From Streptomyces sp. XD-27 (lineage in GTDB: Bacteria > Actinomycetota > Actinomycetes > Streptomycetales > Streptomycetaceae): a DNA stretch of 64,000 bases. A program made the position numbers and the translations under genes. Every line of letters starts with the position of its first letter. The first letter of the stretch is position 1. Below the pieces are notes generated by a model, which saw nothing but the letters and a program-made list of their open reading frames with translations, did not search any database and was not told where the DNA came from. The stretch spans positions 3,286,001 to 3,350,000 of the forward strand of contig NZ_CP130713.1 in NCBI RefSeq assembly GCF_030553055.1. The letters are read 5' to 3'. Of the stretch, positions 16,403 through 24,268 are shown piece by piece.

Positions 16403-16879
16403 ATGAAGACCGACGCACGCCGGATCCGTCATGTCGCGATGGCCGTGGGCGCGCTGGCACTCACCTCGGTGACGGTCACCGGAGCCGTCTCGCCCGGGGC
16501 CGCCGCGGGCGCCTCCACCGCCGGAAGCCCGAGCCCGGTCCGCCAGCAGACGCAGCGGATCGCGACCAGCACCCTCGGGAAGGATCTTCAGGTCACCCTC
16601 ACCGCCGTGCGCTCCACGAGGGACCAGCTCGCGGCGACGGTCGACCTCGCCACATTCGTCCAGGTCAAGGGGGAGTGGCGGCTCCAGGACAGGACCAGGG
16701 TCGGTCAGAAGGACAGCTGGTTCTGGTTCCCGCTGACCGGCTCGCGGGCGGTGTGCGAGTTCTCCACGGCCAGCGCCGCACCGCAGCGCATCAGGGTGAG
16801 CCTGCTGGTCACCCCCTCCATCGGGTGCTCACCGGTGCACCGGTTCCATGTGGAGAACGGGAAGATCGTCACCGGCTGA
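16403..16879 (+). CDS. Secreted protein of unknown function
   Basis: A 158-aa exported protein. The N-terminus MKTDARRIRHVAMAVGALAL and the following hydrophobic stretch form a signal peptide, with likely cleavage after GAAAGA around residue 35. The mature part is a small beta-rich domain with two Cys (AVCEF and SIGCSP) that could form a disulfide. AGGAGATCAGC precedes the ATG. I do not recognise a family. It converges with the MocR-type regulator gene. Confidence 0.75.
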   Translation: MKTDARRIRHVAMAVGALALTSVTVTGAVSPGAAAGASTAGSPSPVRQQTQRIATSTLGKDLQVTLTAVRSTRDQLAATVDLATFVQVKGEWRLQDRTRVGQKDSWFWFPLTGSRAVCEFSTASAAPQRIRVSLLVTPSIGCSPVHRFHVENGKIVTG

Positions 16880-16890
16880 CGCGCTCGCGT

Positions 16891-18516
16891 TCACGCCAGT
16901 ACGCGGCACAGCGCGTCCAGCGCGCCCGCGAAGGCGTGGTCGGGCGGGGTGCCGTACGCGAAGACCAGCGCGTCCGGCGCCTCGCCCGATGGCCCGCCCT
17001 GACCAGCGTGCCCGGCACCCGATGGCTGACCAGCATGCTCGGCACCCGGTGGCCCGCCCTGACCAGCCTGCCTGCCCTGCCCGGTACCCGGCCGCCCGCC
17101 CTGACCAGCCCGCCCGCCCTGCCCGATGGCCGGCGGCCCGCCCCGCCATTCCGACCCGTCGCCCAGCGGCCCGTCCGCGTACCGGAACCGTGCCAGCCCC
17201 TCCAGCGCCAGGCCCTGCCACGCCGCGCCCCGCACCACCGACCGCTCCGTCCCGGGCGGCAGCCGCAGCACCGCGTGCAGCCCCGCCGCGATCCCGGTGA
17301 CCTCGATGTGCGGCGCGTGTTCGGCGAGCGCCGCCACCAGTTGGTCGCGGCGGCGCCGGTAGCGCAGCCGCATCCCGCGCACATGGCGGTCGTACGCACC
17401 GGAGGCCATGAACTCCGCGAGCGTGAGCTGGTCCAGGCTCCCGGACTGCCACTCCCCCGTGCTCTTGACCGCCCGCACCTCCTCCATGAGCTGCTCCGGC
17501 AGCACCATCCAGGCCAGCCGCAGCGCGGGCGCCAGGCTCTTGCTGGCCGTACCCAGATAGACCACCCGCTCCGGGTCGAGTCCCTGGAGCGCCCCGACCG
17601 GCTGCCGGTCGTAGCGGAACTCGCCGTCGTAGTCGTCCTCCAGGACCAGCCCGCCCTCGCGCGACGCCCAGTCGACGACGGCCGCGCGCCGGTCCGGATG
17701 CAGGGAGACGCCGGTGGGGAACTGGTGCGCCGGAGTGAGCAGGACGGCGCGTACGTCGGGCAGCGACGGCAAGAACTCGGTACGGGCGCCGTGTTCGTCC
17801 ACCGGAAGCGGTACGGTGCGCAGCCCGGCGCGGGCGAGTACGGCGCGGTGGAAGTCGAGCCCGTACGACTCGATGCCCACCGCGGGGCAGCCGCGCCGCT
17901 CCTTGAGGACGCGGCCGAGCAGGGAGAGCCCCTGCATGAACCCGGCGCAGATCACGATGCGCTCGGGGTGGGCCCGCACACCTCGGGCCCGCGCCAGGTA
18001 CTCGGCCAGCACACGGCGCAGCTCGGGGCGGCCCTGGGCGTCCCCGTAGCCGAAGGCCGCGTGCGGGGCGGCCGTCAGGGCCCGGCGGGCCGCGGCGAGC
18101 CAGGCGGCGCGGGGGAACGCGGAGACGTCCGGGGACCCGGCCGTGAGGTCGTAGGTGGGGCGGGGGGCCAGCCCGGCGGGTCGGGGTTCACGCGGCGCGG
18201 GCTCCGAGGGCACGACGCGCCGGGCGACGCGGGTGCCGGAGCCCTGGCGGGCGGTGAGCCAGCCCTCGGCGACCAGCTCGCCGTACGCGTCGGCGACGGT
18301 GTTGCGGGCGATGCCGAGGTCGGCGGCGAGGGAGCGGGAGGAGGGCAGCCGGGTGCCGGGAGCGAGCCGGCCGGTGCGTACGGCGTCGCGCAGGGCCCGG
18401 ATGAGCGCGGCCCGTACGCCGGTCGCGCCGCGGCCCGACGCGCCGTCAGCCCGAGACCGGTACGCGGACAGGTCCAGATGCAGATCGGCGCCGAAAGTGG
18501 CCCAGGAATCCTCCAT
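16891..18516 (-). CDS. MocR/PdxR-type GntR regulator with aminotransferase domain
   Basis: A 541-aa fusion regulator. The N-terminal GntR winged helix spans ~residues 30-100 (LPSSRSLAADLGIARNTVADAYGELVAEGWL) and a fold-type I aminotransferase domain follows, with the PLP lysine in GTASKSLAPALRL near residue 330 and LEDDYDGEF before it. Such proteins sense PLP or amino-substrate adducts. Near the C-terminus (residues ~465-515) a Gly/Gln-rich insertion built from repeated AGQGGPP-like units interrupts the aminotransferase domain. It is divergent from the AhpD-like gene, its probable target. Confidence 0.88.
   Translation of the reverse strand: MEDSWATFGADLHLDLSAYRSRADGASGRGATGVRAALIRALRDAVRTGRLAPGTRLPSSRSLAADLGIARNTVADAYGELVAEGWLTARQGSGTRVARRVVPSEPAPREPRPAGLAPRPTYDLTAGSPDVSAFPRAAWLAAARRALTAAPHAAFGYGDAQGRPELRRVLAEYLARARGVRAHPERIVICAGFMQGLSLLGRVLKERRGCPAVGIESYGLDFHRAVLARAGLRTVPLPVDEHGARTEFLPSLPDVRAVLLTPAHQFPTGVSLHPDRRAAVVDWASREGGLVLEDDYDGEFRYDRQPVGALQGLDPERVVYLGTASKSLAPALRLAWMVLPEQLMEEVRAVKSTGEWQSGSLDQLTLAEFMASGAYDRHVRGMRLRYRRRRDQLVAALAEHAPHIEVTGIAAGLHAVLRLPPGTERSVVRGAAWQGLALEGLARFRYADGPLGDGSEWRGGPPAIGQGGRAGQGGRPGTGQGRQAGQGGPPGAEHAGQPSGAGHAGQGGPSGEAPDALVFAYGTPPDHAFAGALDALCRVLA
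16985..17145. repeat. In-frame repeat inside the MocR gene
   Basis: A 15-24-bp unit containing GCCCGCCCTGACCAGC recurs about seven times with changes across this stretch. On the minus strand it encodes the repeated AGQGG/GTGQG segments of the MocR-type protein. The length is a multiple of three overall, so the reading frame survives. Confidence 0.75.
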
Positions 18517-18563
18517 GGAAATGGACCATACTCCTGGGCTGATACCGCTCTAGCGTGGTGGTC

Positions 18564-19073
18564 ATGACGACAACCGAGAACACCACCGAGAACACCCGGG
18601 TACCCCAGGAGCACAAGGCACGACTGAACATCGCCGGCCGTATTCCCGAGGTCTACAAGGCCATGGTCAGCCTCGACGCGGCGTCCAGCAAGGGCCTGGA
18701 CCCCGTCCTCGTCGAACTGGTCAAGGTACGCGCCTCGCAGATCAACCACTGCGCCTTCTGCCTCGACATGCACACCAAGGACGCGCGGCACGCGGGCGAG
18801 ACCGAGGCGCGGCTCTATCTCCTCAACGCCTGGGAGGAGGCGGCCGGTTACTACACCGAGAAGGAGCGCGCCGCACTCGCGCTCACCGAGGCGATCACCG
18901 TGCTGACCGACGGCTTCGTGCCGGACGAGGTGTACGAGCGCGCGGCCGCGCACTTCGAGGAGCAGGAGCTGGCCCAGCTCATCGCCATGATCATCACCAT
19001 CAACGCCTGGAACCGGTTCGCCGTCACCACCCGCGCGGTGCCCGGCGCCTACCAGCCGGGCCAGCACGCGTGA
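18564..19073 (+). CDS. AhpD-like carboxymuconolactone decarboxylase family protein
   Basis: A 169-aa peroxidase-like protein of the CMD/AhpD family. The redox pair is in INHCAFCLDMH near residue 65, followed by the conserved His. The typical C-terminal IAMIITINAWNRFAVTTR is present. These proteins reduce peroxides through the CxxC dithiol. ATG 18564 is chosen, with GTG codons at 18555 and 18558 as alternatives; no ribosome site is visible, so the transcript may be leaderless. It overlaps the next gene by 4 bp and is divergent from the MocR-type regulator, which probably controls it. Confidence 0.88.
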   Translation: MTTTENTTENTRVPQEHKARLNIAGRIPEVYKAMVSLDAASSKGLDPVLVELVKVRASQINHCAFCLDMHTKDARHAGETEARLYLLNAWEEAAGYYTEKERAALALTEAITVLTDGFVPDEVYERAAAHFEEQELAQLIAMIITINAWNRFAVTTRAVPGAYQPGQHA

Positions 19074-19900
19074 GTGGCGCCGCGGCGCGTGGGGGCGCGG
19101 TGCGTGGGGGCGCGGTGAGCGAAGCCTCGGCGAGCGGCGCCCCGCTGCGTGCGGACGCGGCGAGCGGCGCCGCGGCCTTCCGCGCGCTGCACCACGGCCG
19201 CACGCCCGGCGACCCCCTGATCCTGCCCGGCCCCTGGGACGCGGCCAGTGCCCGCGTCTTCGCGGACGCGGGATTCGCGGCCCTGGCCACGCCGAGCGCG
19301 GGGGTCTCGGCGTCGCTCGGCTACCCGGACGGCGGCGCGACCCCGCCCGACGAGATGTTCGCCGTCATCGCCCGGATCGCGCGCGCGGTGGACATCCCGG
19401 TGTCGGCCGACATCGAGGACGGGTACGGGCTCGCGCCGAAGGAGATCGTCGAACGGCTGCTGGCGGCCGGGGCGGTCGGCTGCAACCTGGAGGACTCCGA
19501 CGCCGCGTCCAAACACCTCAAGGACCCCCGTCGGCACGCCGACTGGCTGGCCGAGGTACGCGCGGCGGCCGGTGACAGCCTGGTGATCAACGCCCGCGTC
19601 GACACGTTCCTGAGCGGCGAGCCGACAGCGGGCGCGGCGATCGAACGCGGCCGCCTGTACGCGGCGGCGGGCGCGGACTGCGTGTACCCGATCGCGGCGC
19701 CCCCGGAGCTGCTGCCGGAGCTGGCGGCCGCGATCGGCGCGCCGATCAACGCGCTCGCGGGTGCGGAGGCGGGGCCGGATGCCCCAACGCCGTCGCGCCT
19801 GGGCGAGTTGGGGGCGTCGCGCGTGACGTTCGGGGGCGGGCTCCACGGAGCGTCGATGGCGGCGCTGACGACGGCGGCGGAGCGGCTGCGCCGGTCGTAG
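19070..19900 (+). CDS. Isocitrate lyase/PEP mutase family protein
   Basis: A 276-aa enzyme of the isocitrate lyase/PEP mutase superfamily. It shows LPGPWDAASARVFADAGFAALATPS, then ADIEDGYG with the metal-binding acids, and NLEDSDAASKHLKDP, matching the small-protein branch annotated as PEP phosphonomutase-like or methylisocitrate-lyase-like. The reaction is not known for this branch. The GTG start overlaps the AhpD-like stop as GTGA, so the two are co-translated. The first ~35 residues are Ala/Gly-rich and lie outside the domain. Confidence 0.85.
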   Translation: MSGAAARGGAVRGGAVSEASASGAPLRADAASGAAAFRALHHGRTPGDPLILPGPWDAASARVFADAGFAALATPSAGVSASLGYPDGGATPPDEMFAVIARIARAVDIPVSADIEDGYGLAPKEIVERLLAAGAVGCNLEDSDAASKHLKDPRRHADWLAEVRAAAGDSLVINARVDTFLSGEPTAGAAIERGRLYAAAGADCVYPIAAPPELLPELAAAIGAPINALAGAEAGPDAPTPSRLGELGASRVTFGGGLHGASMAALTTAAERLRRS

Positions 19901-19925
19901 GCATGGCCGTACGCGGCTCCGCCGG

Positions 19926-19973
19926 CTACGGGCCTACGGGCCTACGGGCCTACGGGCCTACGGGCCTACGGGC
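19926..19973. repeat. Six perfect copies of an 8-bp tandem repeat
   Basis: CTACGGGC is repeated six times without a mismatch in the spacer after the PEP-mutase-like gene. The short period and perfect identity mean the copy number is probably unstable. No gene covers it. Confidence 0.9.
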
Positions 19974-20074
19974 AGGGTTCCAGCCGCGGTCGGCAGGCGC
20001 CCTGCCCGGCGGACGGCGGACCCCTCCGATATTGGGATGCGGCACCCGTCGAGGCGGGCCTAGGGTCGACGCCC

Positions 20075-20578
20075 GTGGAACCGCTCAGTGAGAAACAGAT
20101 CCGCTCATCCTTCGTGAACTGCACCAAGGGCGAGGCCGCGCGGCTGCGTCTTCCGCAGGACTTCGCCGAACTCCCCTGGGATGACCTGGACTTCCTGGGG
20201 TGGGTGGACCCGGGAGCGCCGCTGCGGGCACATCTCGTGCTCCCCCGCGCGCAGGGCCCCCTGGGGATCTCTCTGCGCGTACCCCCCGCGAGCCGCAGCA
20301 GCGCGGTGAAGTCCCGTATGTGCGAGATCTGTCTGACGGGTCACGCTGCCTCAGGGGTCGCCTTGCTCGTCGCCCCCCTGGCGGGCGCCCGGGGCCGCGA
20401 GGGCAACACGGTCGGTATCTACATCTGCGCGGACCTCGCCTGCCCCCTGTATCTGCGCGGCAAGCGGCAGCCGAAGCTGCGTTCCGGGCTGTACGAGGAG
20501 ACCCTGACCCTGGACGAGCGCCTCGCCCGCATGTCGGGCAACCTGGACTCCTTCGTGGCCAAGGTCACCGCACGGTAG
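20075..20578 (+). CDS. FBP-domain (FusB-like C-terminal treble-clef) protein
   Basis: A 167-aa actinobacterial FBP-type protein, related to the zinc-binding C-terminal domain of EF-G-binding proteins such as FusB. The four zinc ligands are visible as CEIC (about residue 91) and CADLAC (about 125), followed by LYLRGKRQP. The family is thought to act on the ribosome with elongation factor G; here this is inferred from fold only. The GTG start has no ribosome site, and TAGGGT lies nine bases upstream, so a leaderless transcript is plausible. Confidence 0.8.
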   Translation: MEPLSEKQIRSSFVNCTKGEAARLRLPQDFAELPWDDLDFLGWVDPGAPLRAHLVLPRAQGPLGISLRVPPASRSSAVKSRMCEICLTGHAASGVALLVAPLAGARGREGNTVGIYICADLACPLYLRGKRQPKLRSGLYEETLTLDERLARMSGNLDSFVAKVTAR

Positions 20579-20698
20579 GCGCCTGCGGCTGCGTCTGTGG
20601 TCTGCAGCCTGTCCCACCCGATCGGACCGGGCACAGGATGTCGGGTCCGGGAGGGTGCGGCCTTCCTAACGTGAGGGACGTAAGGGAAGGAGACCGAG

Positions 20699-21568
20699 GT
20701 GCTGGAGCGGCTGAACGAGGCCCTGGAACACATCGAGTCGCATCTCGATCAGCAGATCGAGGTGGCCGAGCTGGCGCGGATCGCGGTGACGTCGGAGTAC
20801 CACTTCCGCCGGATGTTCTCCGCGCTGGCGGGGATCTCGCTGTCGGAGTACATCCGGCGCAGGCGGCTGACCATCGCGGGCGCCGAGGTGCTCGCCGGAG
20901 AGCGGACGCTGCTGGAGATCGCGGTGCGATACGGCTACGGCTCGGGGGAGGCGTTCGCGCGCGCGTTCCGGGCCGTCCACGGTGTGGGCCCGGGCGACGC
21001 CCGGCGAACGGGCGCCTCACTGCGCTCCCAGCCTCGGATGTCCTTCCGCCTCATAGTCGAAGGGAGCAGCAGCATGCGATACCGGATCGTGGAGAAGGAG
21101 CAGTTCCGTGTGGTCGGCAAGAAGGCCCGCGTCCCCCTCGTGCACGAGGGCATGAACCCGGCGATCGCCGATTTCATCCGGAGCATCGACCAGGAGACGA
21201 TGCGGCGCATCACCGCGCTGTCCGATCAGGCGCCGGAGGGGATCGTCGGGGTGAGCGACAACCTCGACCCGAGCCGGGCGGAGGGAACGGAACTCGACTA
21301 CTACCACGGCGTGGTGACCGGAGCCGACCCTGCTCCGGAGGACCTGGACGCGCTCACCGTCCCGGCGGGGACATGGGCCGTCTTCGAGAACTCCGGGCCG
21401 TTCCCGCAGGCCCTCCAGTACCTGTGGCGGGACGTGTTCACGCAGTGGTTCCCCTCCAACCCGTACCAGAGCAGGCCGGGACCTGAGATCCTGCGCACCC
21501 GGCTGTCGCAGGACGCGGCACAGGCGGACGCGGAGCTGTGGATCCCGGTGGAGCGGACCGCGGACTGA
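20699..21568 (+). CDS. AraC-family regulator with GyrI-like effector-binding domain
   Basis: A 289-aa protein. Residues 1-100 form the double AraC/XylS helix-turn-helix (LARIAVTSEYHFRRMFSALAGISLSEYIRRRR). The C-terminal ~160 residues are a GyrI-like/AraC effector-binding domain, with YYHGVVTGADP and PAGTWAVFENSGPFP, similar to Rob and BmrR ligand domains. Such proteins sense small hydrophobic compounds. GGAAGGAGACCGAG precedes the GTG start. No obvious partner gene is next to it; it converges with LysE. Confidence 0.87.
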   Translation: MLERLNEALEHIESHLDQQIEVAELARIAVTSEYHFRRMFSALAGISLSEYIRRRRLTIAGAEVLAGERTLLEIAVRYGYGSGEAFARAFRAVHGVGPGDARRTGASLRSQPRMSFRLIVEGSSSMRYRIVEKEQFRVVGKKARVPLVHEGMNPAIADFIRSIDQETMRRITALSDQAPEGIVGVSDNLDPSRAEGTELDYYHGVVTGADPAPEDLDALTVPAGTWAVFENSGPFPQALQYLWRDVFTQWFPSNPYQSRPGPEILRTRLSQDAAQADAELWIPVERTAD

Positions 21569-21579
21569 GCAAACGGCGC

Positions 21580-21615
21580 GGCGGTGTCCCCCCGCGGGGG
21601 GAGGGGGACACCGCC
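21580..21615. terminator. Hairpin between the AraC-type and LysE genes
   Basis: GGCGGTGTCCCCC pairs with GGGGGACACCGCC around a short G-rich loop, a 13-bp perfect stem placed between converging genes. Confidence 0.8.
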
Positions 21616-21665
21616 GTACCACCGCTACCTCGACCGTGTCTGCATTCGGGGTGGGAATCGACCGC

Positions 21666-22310
21666 TCAGTCGGCGCGGCCCGTCGCCGCCACCGTCACAC
21701 CCAGTCCGATCATCGCGAAGCCGCCCGCCCCGCCCACCATCGACAGGCGGCGGTCCGAGCGGGCGAACCACGAACGGGCCGCCGAGGCGCCCAGGCCCCA
21801 CAGCGTGTCCGTGATCAGGCCGATGGCGACCGGGACCAAGCCCAGCACCATCATCTGGAGGGGGACATGGCCCGCCGAGTGGTCCACGAACTGCGGTAGC
21901 ACCGCCGCGAAGAAGACGATGCCCTTCGGGTTGGTGACGCCCACGAGAATCCCGTCAAGGATCGTGCGCAGATCACCGCGCCGCTCACCCGCCGTCACCT
22001 CCATGTCCGCCGCACGCATCGCCTTGCGGTGCCGGAACGCCTGCACGCCCAGGTAGACGAGATACGCCGCTCCGGCCAGCTTCACGCCCATGAACACCGC
22101 CGCCGAGCTCTCCACCAGGGCGCCGAGGCCCCACGCCACAGCGATCACCAAGAGGTACGAGCCGACCAGGTTGCCGAGGACCGTCGCGAGTGCCGTGCGG
22201 CGGCCGTGCGCGAGCGCTCTGCCGATCACGAACAGCACGCTCGGCCCCGGAACCACGATCACCAGCAGCGACATCGCCGCGAACGCGAGCATGCTCTCCG
22301 TGGACACCAT
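21666..22310 (-). CDS. LysE-family amino-acid exporter
   Basis: A 214-aa LysE/RhtB translocator with about six hydrophobic segments. The family signature VPGPSVLFVIGRALAHGRR is at residues ~22-40 and GVTNPKGIVFF near residue 130. It exports amino acids or derivatives; the substrate cannot be told. ATG 22310 is fixed by the strong ribosome site GGAGGTG seven bases upstream; the longer frame adds 13 residues without support. Confidence 0.9.
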   Translation of the reverse strand: MVSTESMLAFAAMSLLVIVVPGPSVLFVIGRALAHGRRTALATVLGNLVGSYLLVIAVAWGLGALVESSAAVFMGVKLAGAAYLVYLGVQAFRHRKAMRAADMEVTAGERRGDLRTILDGILVGVTNPKGIVFFAAVLPQFVDHSAGHVPLQMMVLGLVPVAIGLITDTLWGLGASAARSWFARSDRRLSMVGGAGGFAMIGLGVTVAATGRAD

Positions 22311-22471
22311 GTGGCCGTCACCTCCTGGATGCTTTTCAGGGGAATACAAACAGGTGGCGGACGGTCCCCTCTAGGGCTCGTCCACATGCCGATATCCGGC
22401 CACTCACGGACGCTGTCCCGGCCCCGGCCCCGGCACGCAGGTCGCTGACCAGATAGACCGGAACGAACGGC

Positions 22472-23050
22472 CTAGCCCTTCTCGCCCATGGCGGTACGGA
22501 GCCAGTCGAGGGAGTCCTGCCCGAGGAGCCCGTCCGCGAGGCGCCTCGCGGTCTCGGTCACCAACCGCTCGCGGCTGCTGTCGATCCACCGTTGGGTGTT
22601 CGCATAGCCCTGGGCCTTGTACTCGATCCCTTGCAGCAGGCATTCGAGTTTGTCCGCGTCCCGAGCGCATACGGCCTCGGCCGATTCCCTGGCCTCGTAC
22701 TCCGAGACGACCGCCCGCACGGTCGAGGCGAGAGGCTCCGGCATGCCCACCGTCTGGGCGGCGGTCACCTCCCGTGGGTCGGTACTGGTGGCGTACCTCT
22801 TGCCGAGGTGGTTCACGTCTCCCGTACGGCTCTCCTGCGAGTCGTGCCAGACCGCCAGAAGGGCCGCTCGTGCGGGGTCCGCGCCCTCCAGCGTGGCGAT
22901 GATCGAGGCGATGAGCGAGGTGCGCCACGCATGCTCGGCGACGCTTTCCGGATCGCGCACCCCGGCCATCCACCAGCCGGTGCGCCGTGCATGCTTCAGC
23001 GTCCCGGCCTCGAAGAGAAAGCGCGCCACCGCTTGAAGTTCGTCAGTCAC
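22472..23050 (-). CDS. HD-domain hydrolase (YfbR-like)
   Basis: A 192-aa HD-domain phosphohydrolase. Metal ligands are visible as H37 region (RRTGWWMAGVRDPESVAEHAWR), HDSQE near residue 66 and a later Asp (CARDADKLE). This is the pattern of the YfbR/HD_3 group that removes phosphate from deoxynucleoside monophosphates or related substrates. The GTG start at 23050 is preceded by AGGAGACGG. Directly upstream, in another frame, lies a remnant of a GNAT C-terminus that overlaps this start. Confidence 0.85.
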   Translation of the reverse strand: MTDELQAVARFLFEAGTLKHARRTGWWMAGVRDPESVAEHAWRTSLIASIIATLEGADPARAALLAVWHDSQESRTGDVNHLGKRYATSTDPREVTAAQTVGMPEPLASTVRAVVSEYEARESAEAVCARDADKLECLLQGIEYKAQGYANTQRWIDSSRERLVTETARRLADGLLGQDSLDWLRTAMGEKG

Positions 23051-23186
23051 CGTCCGTCTCCTGTCGCGGGGGATAGAGGGATGAGAGGGATACGCGTGTA
23101 CGCGCCATCGCGTCGTAGCGCGGCGTGTCAGGGAACGGAACGAGTTCGCCCGCCCACAGGTAACTCCGCTGGTCGCCCCGCTTGGC
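23043..23186 (-). pseudogene. Remnant of a GNAT acetyltransferase C-terminus
   Basis: In the frame ending with TGA at 23043-23045 the minus strand reads SYLWAGELVPFPDTPRYDAM, which matches YQWLGELIPFPDAPIYDAM at the C-terminus of the intact GNAT gene at 28036-28575. The DNA is also similar: about 80% over 42 bp near 23105-23150 versus 28065-28110. No N-terminal GNAT domain or start codon precedes it; it begins right after the CYTH stop. It looks like the 3' end left by a deletion that fused neighbouring genes. Confidence 0.6.
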
Positions 23187-23194
23187 AACCCCGC

Positions 23195-23773
23195 TCACGA
23201 CTTCGGCGGGCTCCCACGGCCACGCGCCGACCTCACCGCGTCCGTGTACAACTCCGTGGTGAGGTCGCCATCGGCGACGCCGAGTTCTCGCAGCACGCCG
23301 CGCACCGCGACAAGCGCGGCCTGCACGTCCCCTTCATGCGCGACGAGGGTTTCCACCTCGATGAACGTCCCGCCGATCTCCGGTACGCGGACCAGCGTGG
23401 CGAGCATGCGGCGGCCCAGCGCATCGAACTCGTAGTTCCTGCACCGTTTCTGGAAAGCGATGGCCGGCGCGTATCCGAGGCCGCGCAGCATCGCGTGGAC
23501 CGCCTCGACGTCCCTCACACGCGTTTCGTGCTCCGGCTTCGAGCCCGAGGCCTCGTCGACCTTGGGGCCCTTGAACGTGAGGAGCGAGTGGGTCTCGTGC
23601 GCACCGTGCACGGTCCGCACCCGCAGTTCGCGGTCGGATGCGCCGAGGCTGCCGGACAGATCGTCGTAGTAGGTGTCGTGATACACCTCCGGCCGCCCGG
23701 TGGCGCGTTCCTCCAACGCGCGCAGCATGGTCTCCGGTACGCGCACCCGGGCTTTCAGCTCCGCTTCGATCAT
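23195..23773 (-). CDS. CYTH-domain protein (class IV adenylate cyclase-like)
   Basis: A 192-aa CYTH-domain protein. The ExExK signature is at the N-terminus (IEAELKARV), followed by Arg/Lys-rich strands (RELRVRTV, LLTFKGPKV, HETRVRD, FQKRCRNYEF) and Glu pairs (FIEVETLV) forming the tunnel fold. The family includes class IV adenylate cyclases and thiamine- or tri-phosphatases; the activity here is undetermined. ATG overlaps the cupin stop as ATGA, so the two are co-translated. Confidence 0.87.
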   Translation of the reverse strand: MIEAELKARVRVPETMLRALEERATGRPEVYHDTYYDDLSGSLGASDRELRVRTVHGAHETHSLLTFKGPKVDEASGSKPEHETRVRDVEAVHAMLRGLGYAPAIAFQKRCRNYEFDALGRRMLATLVRVPEIGGTFIEVETLVAHEGDVQAALVAVRGVLRELGVADGDLTTELYTDAVRSARGRGSPPKS

Positions 23774-24120
23774 CTGCCGCGCCTCTCCGCTCGGCGGCTC
23801 CCCAGCTCCACGATCACCAACGTGCCCCGGCTGCCCGGCCGGACCGCGTGGGGCGTACCCGCCGGGATCAGATACAGCTCGCCCGATCGCACCGTCACCG
23901 GACGGCCCGCTACGGCGAGTTCGAGCCGGCCGTCGAGGACGAGCAGCGCTTCGGGGGCCTCGTGGCTCTCCTCCGCCAGCGGCAGTTCGTCCATCCGCAG
24001 CACCTTCACGCAGGCGGAGCCCACCCGTCCGAGGACGAGTGAGCTCCATGCCTGCGGGAGGCCCGCCGCCGTCTCGTTCAGATTGACCGGACTGACCGGA
24101 CTGACCCGACCACCCACCAT
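23770..24120 (-). CDS. Cupin-domain protein
   Basis: A 116-aa single cupin domain. Motif 1 is EALLVLDGRLELAVAGRPVTVRSGELYLIPAGTPHAV, with the metal-binding His near the end. It starts at ATG 24120 with GGGAG upstream and overlaps the CYTH gene by 4 bp. The N-terminal ~12 residues contain a short duplication (SPVSPVN). Substrate unknown. Confidence 0.8.
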   Translation of the reverse strand: MVGGRVSPVSPVNLNETAAGLPQAWSSLVLGRVGSACVKVLRMDELPLAEESHEAPEALLVLDGRLELAVAGRPVTVRSGELYLIPAGTPHAVRPGSRGTLVIVELGSRRAERRGR

Positions 24121-24268
24121 GCGTCGCTCCCGCTGACTTTCGACGATCTCAAGGACGTCTTCGACGCTATGTGGCCCCGGCCTCCGGTTGGTCGACCGTT
24201 CGGCAAAGGATACGGAGCCCGCCGAGTCCTGCTGCCGATCCTGGTGGCGCGTAGCGCGTAGGGGGAGC

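Noticed and set aside
19926..19973. CRISPR-like array
   Set aside because: Units are 8 bp and contiguous with no spacers; it is a simple tandem repeat. The same holds for the repeats at 1660, 5541, 24720, 35960 and 54724.
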